NCBI GenBank assembly: GCA_017383665.1
Contig: JAFNWA010000309.1
Span: 1-5,862, forward strand
Length of the DNA stretch: 5,862 nt
Origin: Bacteroidaceae bacterium
GTDB taxonomy: Bacteria; Bacteroidota; Bacteroidia; Bacteroidales; Bacteroidaceae
Direction of reading: 5' to 3'
Part shown: positions 1-5,165 of the stretch, in pieces
How positions within the stretch are numbered: the first letter of the stretch is position 1
Layout: each line of letters begins with the position of its first letter
Translations under genes and position numbers: made by a program
The notes under the pieces: generated by a model
Told to the model about the DNA's origin: nothing
The model's input: the letters and a program-made list of their open reading frames with translations, nothing else
Database searches by the model: none

Positions 1-229
1 ACAGTGCACTGAATGTGTTGGCGTAGTAAGGAGCAAGATTTACATAATAGTCGAAAATGATCTCATTCATCGGCGCATTGGAACTGACGAATTTGTCAAT
101 TTTCTCATTGTAGTCAAATATGACTATGACTACAATGATAAGAAACAGGGAGAATATATATGTTCCCAGAAATTTCTTTATTATGTACTTGTCGAGTCGT
201 TGTAGTTTAAAAATATTAAACAGATTCAT
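1..229 (-). CDS. LptF/LptG (YjgP/YjgQ) family permease, N-terminal part, cut by window edge
   Basis: Reading the minus strand from the ATG at 229-227 gives an open frame of 76 codons that runs off the left edge, so only the N-terminus is visible. It starts MNLFNIFKLQRLDKYIIKKF. A cytoplasmic basic stretch (residues 8-19) is followed by one hydrophobic membrane segment (about 21-38), then a polar region with FDYNEKIDKF (38-47) and a second amphipathic stretch, IIFDYYVNLAPYYANTFSAL (57-76). This matches, from memory, the start of Bacteroidota YjgP/YjgQ proteins. In Gram-negatives the LptF/LptG subunits sit in the inner membrane and, with the LptB ATPase, move lipopolysaccharide toward the outer membrane. 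Whether this copy is LptF or LptG cannot be decided from the visible part. It lies 34 bp after the tgt stop on the same strand and is probably the third gene of a lon-tgt-permease operon. I chose the ATG at 229 because the family-like sequence begins a few residues later; an in-frame TTG eight codons upstream is less likely. Confidence 0.85.
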   Translation of the reverse strand, partial: MNLFNIFKLQRLDKYIIKKFLGTYIFSLFLIIVVIVIFDYNEKIDKFVSSNAPMNEIIFDYYVNLAPYYANTFSAL

Positions 230-263
230 AGCATATAGCTTTTGTCTTGTCAATCCCCCGGTT

Positions 264-1394
264 TTATAGTCGTCGTGTAACCTCTGCAAGCATATTCCTT
301 TTCCAACTTGCATAGTCGTCCATCAGTATGTGCTTGCGGGCTTCCTGTGTGAGCCACACATAGAATGCGAGGTTGTGGATGGATGCTATCTCAAGCGCGA
401 GCAACTCTTGGGATACAAAGAGATGTCTAAGATAGGCTTTGCTGTAGAGCGTATCGACAAATGATGCTCCGTCTTCTTCAATTGGAGAAAAGTCGTTTTT
501 CCACTTCTCGTTACGCATGTTCATTATACCGTGCTTGGTAAAGAGCATGGCATTGCGTCCGTTACGCGTGGGCATAACGCAGTCAAACATGTCAACTCCG
601 CGTTCTATGGCTTCGAGGATGTTGGCCGGTGTACCAACTCCCATCAAATATCGGGGTTTGTCGGTTGGGAGTATCTCGTTTACAACCTCTATCATCTCGT
701 ACATGGTTTCTGCAGGTTCACCCACAGCCAGACCACCGATAGCGTTGCCTGCTGCATTTTTTGATGCGATGAACTCGGCCGAGCGACGACGCAAGTCGGG
801 ATATACACAGCCCTGTACAATGGGGAAGAGTTGCTGCTCATATCCATAAAGTGGTTCTGTCTCGCTCAAACGACCAATACAACGGTCGAGCCAACGGTGT
901 GTTCTCTCCATGGACTTCTTTGCATATTCATAATCGGCTGTTCCGGGTGTGCACTCGTCGAATGCCATAATGATGTCGGCACCAATGCTGCGCTCAATGT
1001 CCATTACTCTTTCGGGTGAGAAAAAGTGTTTTGAACCGTCAATATGTGAACGGAATTCAACTCCTTCCTCACTCATCTTGCGTATATCCTTCAAAGAAAA
1101 GACCTGGAAACCGCCACTGTCGGTGAGGATAGGGCGGTCCCATGCGTTGAACTTATGCAAGCCTCCGGCTTTTTCAAGCACATCAAGACCGGGACGCAGG
1201 TAGAGATGGTATGTGTTGCCCAAGATTATCTGTGCCTTTATATCATCCTTCAAATGCGGAATCTGCACTCCTTTAACAGAACCTACTGTTCCCACCGGCA
1301 TAAAGATGGGAGTAGAGATGTCGCCATGGTCTGTATGTAATACTCCGGCTCTTGCACGGCTTCCGCTATCGGTATGTAATAAATCGAATTTCAC
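264..1394 (-). CDS. tgt: tRNA-guanine(34) transglycosylase (queuine tRNA-ribosyltransferase)
   Basis: Full-length TGT, 376 aa, usual for the bacterial family. It exchanges guanine at the wobble position of GUN-anticodon tRNAs (Asp, Asn, His, Tyr) for the queuosine precursor preQ1. Visible motifs, with Zymomonas equivalents: TDSGGFQVFSL (91-101) with D92 (Asp102); FDEC (145-148) with D146 (Asp156) and C148 (Cys158); IVQG (192-195) with Q194 (Gln203); GGLAVGE (220-226) with V224 (Val233); DMFDCVMPTRNGR (268-280) with D271, the nucleophile (Asp280). C148 and V224 are the residues seen in preQ1-using bacterial enzymes rather than queuine-using eukaryotic ones, so preQ1 is the inferred substrate. 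Odd feature: where most bacterial TGTs carry the zinc motif CxCxxC, this one reads GASFVDT (309-315), with no cysteine; the later histidine (H340, SIHNL) remains. The start is GTG, only 4 bp after the lon stop; MKFDLLHTD is the expected N-terminus, so GTG is well supported. Translation is probably coupled to lon. Confidence 0.97.
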   Translation of the reverse strand: MKFDLLHTDSGSRARAGVLHTDHGDISTPIFMPVGTVGSVKGVQIPHLKDDIKAQIILGNTYHLYLRPGLDVLEKAGGLHKFNAWDRPILTDSGGFQVFSLKDIRKMSEEGVEFRSHIDGSKHFFSPERVMDIERSIGADIIMAFDECTPGTADYEYAKKSMERTHRWLDRCIGRLSETEPLYGYEQQLFPIVQGCVYPDLRRRSAEFIASKNAAGNAIGGLAVGEPAETMYEMIEVVNEILPTDKPRYLMGVGTPANILEAIERGVDMFDCVMPTRNGRNAMLFTKHGIMNMRNEKWKNDFSPIEEDGASFVDTLYSKAYLRHLFVSQELLALEIASIHNLAFYVWLTQEARKHILMDDYASWKRNMLAEVTRRL

Positions 1395-1398
1395 CTCT

Positions 1399-3873
1399 TT
1401 AAGCCATTAAGTTAACAGTATTCTTTACTTTTTCTTTGAGCAATGCAATCTCAAGCACCTCCTTTATGTCGTTGACATAGTGGAATGTGAGTCCGTTGAG
1501 ATATACCTCGGGAATAGACTCAATGTTGCGTCTGTTCTCTTCACAGATGATGATATCTGTTATCCCGGCACGCTTTGCCGCCAAGATTTTCTCTTTTATT
1601 CCACCTACGGGAAGAACCTTTCCGCGCAAGGTTATTTCACCGGTCATGGCAATGCTTTCTCTAACACGACGCTGTGTGAGTGCCGATGCCAATGCTGTAG
1701 CCATTGTTATACCGGCCGAAGGACCGTCTTTGGGGATGGCTCCCTCGGGTACATGCAGGTGAATGTTCCATTTCTCGAATATCTCATAAGGGATATCGAG
1801 TTCATTGGCATGTGACTTTATGTATTCGAGCGCCAGCATTGCCGATTCCTTCATGACATCGCCCAAGTTACCGGTGAGCGTTAGTTTGTCGCCCTTGCCC
1901 TTGCTGAGGCTTGTTTCTATGACAAGGATTTCACCACCTACGGCAGTCCATGCAAGGCCTGTTACAACACCTGCATAATCATTGCCTTGATATTTGTCGC
2001 GTGAAAACTCTTTCACTCCAAGCAGTTCACGCAAGTCGGCCGGCTTGATGTTTCTGCTCTTTATCTCGCCGGTAGTTGCCTTTTGGCACGCCAGACGACG
2101 GCAAATCTTGCCTATCTTCTTTTCAAGGGCTCTGACTCCCGATTCACGAGTATAATCCTCGACAATGCGTTCTATTGCCTGCTTGCTGATGCTTATCTTC
2201 TCGTCACTTATTCCGTTCGCCTCCTTCTCCTTTGGTATGAGATGACGCTTTGCAATCTCAATCTTTTCTTCGGTAAGGTAGCCACTCACCTCAATAAGTT
2301 CCATGCGGTCGAGTAGTGGAGCGGGGATTTCGGACAGGTTATTGGCTGTTGCAATGAACATTATGTTCGACAGGTCGTAGTCTACATCGAGGAAATTGTC
2401 ATGGAAACAGTTGTTCTGTTCCGGGTCAAGAACCTCAAGCAGTGCCGATGAGGGATCTCCATGATTAGAGGCACGGCCAACCTTGTCAATCTCATCAAGA
2501 ATAAATACCGGATTATCTGTACCGGCCTTTACAAGACTCTTCAATATTCGTCCGGGCATTGCACCTACATATGTTTTGCGGTGTCCACGAATCTCTGATT
2601 CATCGTGTATGCCACCAAGGGAAATGCGCACATATTTGCGTTTAAGTGCAGCAGCTATAGACTTGCCAAGTGATGTCTTACCAACTCCCGGAGGGCCATA
2701 AAGACAGATGATTGGGGCTTTGAGGTCGCCACGCATCTTGATGACTGCAAGGTGTTCAAGGATTCTCTCCTTAACCTTCTCCAAGCCATAGTGATCACGG
2801 TCGAGAACCTTTTGTGCATTGTTTATATCAAGGTTGTCCTTTGAGAACTCGCCCCATGGCAGACTCACAAAAAGCTGCAGATAGTTGAGCTGTACATGGT
2901 AATCGGGGGTCTGTGGGTTTATGCGCTCCAACTTGCTGACCTCTTTCTCAAAGATGTCGGCTACCTCTTTGCTCCACGATTTGTTCTCAGCTTTCTTGCG
3001 CAGTTCTTTGACATCCTGGTCCTGTGGATTACCACCAAGTTCTTCCTGAATGTTCTTCAACTGCTGCTGCAGATAGTACTCCTTTTGTTGTTGGTCGAGT
3101 TCTCTTTGTGTCTTTGCATGGATGCGACTCTGCAATTTCATCAGTGATTCCTCGTGGTTGAGGATTGAAAGCAGATGATATGCACGCTCCTTTAATGAGA
3201 CTTCCTCGAGAAGTGCAATTTTCTCAGCCAATGTTGCTTTTATGTTGGCACAAAGAAAATTCACAAGATTGGTGTCATTGGCCATGTTTTTCATGGCAAA
3301 ACCAACATCCGGGTTGCTCCCCGCAGCTTTAAATAGTTTTGAAGCTGTCTTGCGACAGTTCTTTATCAACAAGTCAAACTCTGCATCCTTCACTGTTGGA
3401 GCATCGGCAACTGACTCCACAATACCCAAATGGTAGGGAGTCAAGCGGGTCAACTGAGCCAACTTGATTTTTTGGAAACCTTGCAGGATTGCTGTAGTGG
3501 AACCGTCGGGCATCTCAAATATCTTGACTATCTTTGCAACTGTTCCATAGGGATGCAACTCATCTTTAGTGGGAATTTCTATTTCAGGATCGGTCTGACA
3601 TACAACACCGACATATCCACGGGTTATCTCTGCTTCCTTAATGAGTTGCAAGGATGAATTGCGGCCAACTGAAATTGGCAACACAGTAGTGGGGAACAAC
3701 ACCATGTTCCTGAGTGGCAATATGGGGATTTCAGCAGGTATCTCTGCATTGAGCAAATCATCTTCGCTGGCACCTTTAAAATCACTTATGAATGAAAATG
3801 TATCATCAACTTTCTCTTCCATCTGCAAATCCTCCAATACAGACTGGAGGTCATAGTTCTTCTTCTTCGCCAT
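1399..3873 (-). CDS. lon: ATP-dependent Lon protease (endopeptidase La, LonA type)
   Basis: Complete LonA, 824 aa, slightly longer than the E. coli enzyme because of an acidic N-terminal extension of about 45 residues. Lon is a cytoplasmic homohexamer that unfolds and degrades misfolded and selected regulatory proteins using ATP. Domains in order: N-terminal substrate-binding domain (about 48-240, beginning IPILPLRNMVLFP), helical linker rich in Q/K/E (about 243-320, QQQKEYYLQQQLKNIQEELG), AAA+ module (about 350-600) and the S16 protease domain (about 625-815). Key residues: Walker A GPPGVGKT (393-400), Walker B FILDEID (457-463), sensor-1 region TANN (509-512), candidate arginine finger R523, sensor-2 R581 in SGVRALEK, catalytic S719 in PKDGPSAG and K762 in GGIKEKILAAKRAG. 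The 43-residue Ser-Lys spacing equals that of E. coli Lon. No key residue is missing. The start ATG at 3873 has a purine-rich AAAGAGAA at 3880-3887 upstream. It is probably the first gene of an operon with tgt and the permease, transcribed from the divergent region to its right. Confidence 0.99.
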   Translation of the reverse strand: MAKKKNYDLQSVLEDLQMEEKVDDTFSFISDFKGASEDDLLNAEIPAEIPILPLRNMVLFPTTVLPISVGRNSSLQLIKEAEITRGYVGVVCQTDPEIEIPTKDELHPYGTVAKIVKIFEMPDGSTTAILQGFQKIKLAQLTRLTPYHLGIVESVADAPTVKDAEFDLLIKNCRKTASKLFKAAGSNPDVGFAMKNMANDTNLVNFLCANIKATLAEKIALLEEVSLKERAYHLLSILNHEESLMKLQSRIHAKTQRELDQQQKEYYLQQQLKNIQEELGGNPQDQDVKELRKKAENKSWSKEVADIFEKEVSKLERINPQTPDYHVQLNYLQLFVSLPWGEFSKDNLDINNAQKVLDRDHYGLEKVKERILEHLAVIKMRGDLKAPIICLYGPPGVGKTSLGKSIAAALKRKYVRISLGGIHDESEIRGHRKTYVGAMPGRILKSLVKAGTDNPVFILDEIDKVGRASNHGDPSSALLEVLDPEQNNCFHDNFLDVDYDLSNIMFIATANNLSEIPAPLLDRMELIEVSGYLTEEKIEIAKRHLIPKEKEANGISDEKISISKQAIERIVEDYTRESGVRALEKKIGKICRRLACQKATTGEIKSRNIKPADLRELLGVKEFSRDKYQGNDYAGVVTGLAWTAVGGEILVIETSLSKGKGDKLTLTGNLGDVMKESAMLALEYIKSHANELDIPYEIFEKWNIHLHVPEGAIPKDGPSAGITMATALASALTQRRVRESIAMTGEITLRGKVLPVGGIKEKILAAKRAGITDIIICEENRRNIESIPEVYLNGLTFHYVNDIKEVLEIALLKEKVKNTVNLMA

Positions 3874-3924
3874 TATTCGTTCTCTTTATTTTGGGGTCAA
3901 AATCCTCTTTTTAGTTAATTCACG

Positions 3925-3954
3925 CGAAGATAGTACAAAATGTTGAACCCGAAA
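3925..3954 (-). promoter_or_regulatory. candidate promoter for lon operon
   Basis: On the minus strand TATCTTCG (3932-3925) matches the Bacteroidota -7 consensus TAnnTTTG at all but one specified base. It is preceded, with an 18-bp spacer, by TTTC (3954-3951), one base off the -33 TTTG. This would start transcription roughly 50 bases before the lon ATG. Both boxes are imperfect and the region is very AT-rich, so a chance match is quite possible. I saw no perfect TAnnTTTG on this strand between 3874 and 4080, and no CIRCE-like heat-shock operator. Confidence 0.3.
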
Positions 3955-3990
3955 AATAATTTATATATAATTATAATTTTATTTAATATG
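3951..3990. other. extremely AT-rich tract in divergent intergenic region
   Basis: Forty bases with only the first and last being G or C; the rest is A/T, including a TTATATATAA run. It sits between the candidate lon promoter and the lipid kinase promoters. Such a tract could help DNA melt or bend, or act as an UP-like element for either promoter. That role is inference; the composition is directly seen. Confidence 0.4.
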
Positions 3991-4029
3991 CGCAACTGTT
4001 TTTAGCGCGATAATGTACAAAGTTGTGCA
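3989..4029. repeat. imperfect inverted repeat, possible operator
   Basis: TGCGCAACT (3989-3997) and AGTTGTGCA (4021-4029) are reverse complements except for one position (8 of 9 pairs), with a 23-bp spacer. The right arm overlaps the -33 side of the upstream candidate promoter of the lipid kinase gene, a position from which a dimeric regulator could act. The arms are too far apart for a good intrinsic terminator and there is no T-run after the right arm. Chance occurrence cannot be excluded. Confidence 0.3.
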
Positions 4030-4050
4030 AAATATGTAAAAATACTTTTG
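4023..4050 (+). promoter_or_regulatory. candidate upstream (second) promoter for the lipid kinase gene
   Basis: TACTTTTG at 4043-4050 is a perfect TAnnTTTG -7 box. A TTG at 4023-4025, 17 bp before it, could be a partial -33 element. The same TTTG also serves as the -33 box of the downstream promoter, so this box may be only a by-product of that promoter. Confidence 0.35.
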
Positions 4051-4076
4051 GAATTCATTGGTTTGCTGTACTTTTG
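4047..4076 (+). promoter_or_regulatory. Bacteroidota-type promoter for the lipid kinase gene
   Basis: TTTG at 4047-4050 and TACTTTTG at 4069-4076, separated by 18 bp, fit the Bacteroidota housekeeping-sigma consensus (TTTG at -33, TAnnTTTG at -7) at every specified base. Transcription should begin near 4081, giving a leader of only about 20 nt before the ATG pair at 4101/4104. This is the best-supported regulatory site in the window and also the strongest non-protein hint of the phylum. Confidence 0.72.
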
Positions 4077-4100
4077 CAGGGCGAAAAAACATGAGTGGAA

Positions 4101-5099
4101 ATGATGTCAACGCACACCAAAAAAATTTCAATCCTTTTTTTTGTAAACCCCAAATCGGGAGTAAGCAACAAGAAGAGGATACCCCTGATGATAGAACAGT
4201 ATATCGACAGGGAAAAGTATGACTTTGAGGTCATATACACCCAATATGCAGGTCATGCCTATGAACTTGCAAAAAAAGCGGCCGAAGAGGGTGTGGATAT
4301 TGTTGTTGCTGTTGGTGGCGACGGTACAATAAACGAAGTTGGGCGTGGCATCATACACACAAATACCGCCATGGGTGTCATACCCTGTGGTTCAGGCAAT
4401 GGTTTTGCACGCCATCTTGGAATTCCAATGAACATAAAGAAGTCCATAGAGTTTATAAACAAGGCGGAACCGACGATTATTGATTATGGTAAATTAAACG
4501 GACATCCTTTTTTCTGTTCATGTGGCATGGGATTCGATGCCCGAGTAAGTAACGACTTCGCAAAAAAGAGTAGCCGCGGTGCATTTACCTACATCAAGAC
4601 ATCGCTCGTTGATTGGGTTACATATAAACCTGAAACATACATAGTTGAGACACCATACTTCAAGAAAGAGTTTAAGGCATTTGTTGTAGCATGTGGCAAT
4701 GCATCGCAGTATGGAAACAATGCTTATATAACTCCATTTGCCTCAATGAGAGACGGGTTATTTACAGTCTCTATCCTGTCGCCATTCAGCACAATCGAAA
4801 TGCCGCTGATGGCAGCACATCTATTCAGACACACATTTGCCGACAGTAGCCACATGACGACTATTGCAACTCCTTGGTTGCGAATAACACGCACTGCACC
4901 AGGCCCCGTCCATTACGATGGAGAGCCTTGCGAGATGGATGCAGAGCTGGTTATAGAAATGGTTCCGGATGGAATAAAAGTTCTTGCACTTCCAGGATGG
5001 GACGGCACATGCGCCCCAGTGCCTCTTTACCGCCAAATGTATGAAATGTTTGCCGGTTCACTGCCCTCGTTCCCTAAGATCAAGAAGGGGAAGAAGTAA
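4101..5099 (+). CDS. diacylglycerol kinase family (DagK/YegS/LCB5-type) lipid kinase
   Basis: From the ATG at 4101 the protein has 332 aa, typical of soluble bacterial lipid kinases of the DAGK catalytic-domain family, which transfer phosphate from ATP to a lipid hydroxyl at the inner membrane face. Visible motifs: FFVNPKSG (13-20) at the first strand; VGGDGTINEV (71-80), the nucleotide-binding GGDGT; IPCGSGNGFARHLGIP (94-109), the second glycine-rich loop; MRDGLFTVSIL (216-226) with D218; and YDGE (272-275), whose E275 probably matches the catalytic glutamate of Staphylococcus DgkB (Glu273). The C-terminus is basic (KIKKGKK). The core motifs look intact. The substrate is unknown: diacylglycerol, or a sphingoid or other lipid, since many Bacteroidales make sphingolipids. 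The gene diverges from lon and stands alone, with its own promoter. The start is uncertain: GTG 4095, ATG 4101 and ATG 4104 are in frame; I prefer an ATG. An A7 run (4119-4125) and a T8 run (4135-4142) lie early in the gene. Confidence 0.93.
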   Translation: MMSTHTKKISILFFVNPKSGVSNKKRIPLMIEQYIDREKYDFEVIYTQYAGHAYELAKKAAEEGVDIVVAVGGDGTINEVGRGIIHTNTAMGVIPCGSGNGFARHLGIPMNIKKSIEFINKAEPTIIDYGKLNGHPFFCSCGMGFDARVSNDFAKKSSRGAFTYIKTSLVDWVTYKPETYIVETPYFKKEFKAFVVACGNASQYGNNAYITPFASMRDGLFTVSILSPFSTIEMPLMAAHLFRHTFADSSHMTTIATPWLRITRTAPGPVHYDGEPCEMDAELVIEMVPDGIKVLALPGWDGTCAPVPLYRQMYEMFAGSLPSFPKIKKGKK

Positions 5100-5114
5100 T
5101 TCATATCCTTTAAG

Positions 5115-5165
5115 AAAAATTTTTACTATTGAGTTATTGGTCACCTATAGTTAGACACTATAGTT
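5115..5165. repeat. convergent intergenic region with AAAAATTTTT palindrome and repeated CTATAGTT
   Basis: The lipid kinase gene and the methyltransferase gene converge here. AAAAATTTTT (5115-5124) is a perfect palindrome that gives a T-run on both strands. CTATAGTT occurs twice (5145-5152 and 5158-5165); because CTATAG is self-complementary, the two copies can also form a 6-bp stem with a 7-nt loop, overlapping the TAG stop of the methyltransferase. I could not find a GC-rich hairpin followed by a T-run, so there is no convincing intrinsic terminator; termination in both directions is assumed from the gene arrangement only. Confidence 0.3.

Noticed and set aside
517..1410. Several plus-strand ORFs of 60-110 codons opposite tgt
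   Set aside because: They lie entirely within or antisense to the well-supported tgt gene, have no recognisable domains and no promoter-like sequence before them; they are shadows of the coding strand.
1480..3856. Plus-strand ORFs of 64-111 codons opposite lon
   Set aside because: Antisense shadows of an intact lon gene; composition follows the codon use of lon and no family is recognisable.
3874..4100. Possible small RNA, riboswitch or tRNA in the divergent intergenic region
   Set aside because: I found no tRNA-like cloverleaf, no known riboswitch core and no hairpin plus T-run; the region is explained by two divergent promoters and an AT-rich spacer.
4055..4462. Minus-strand ORFs of 61-76 codons over the lipid kinase start
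   Set aside because: They overlap the kinase gene and its promoter, have no recognisable domain and no support for expression.
5100..5157. Bidirectional intrinsic terminator between the convergent genes
   Set aside because: Only an A5T5 palindrome and a weak 6-bp stem are present, with no GC-rich hairpin followed by T's, so I listed them as repeats rather than as a terminator.
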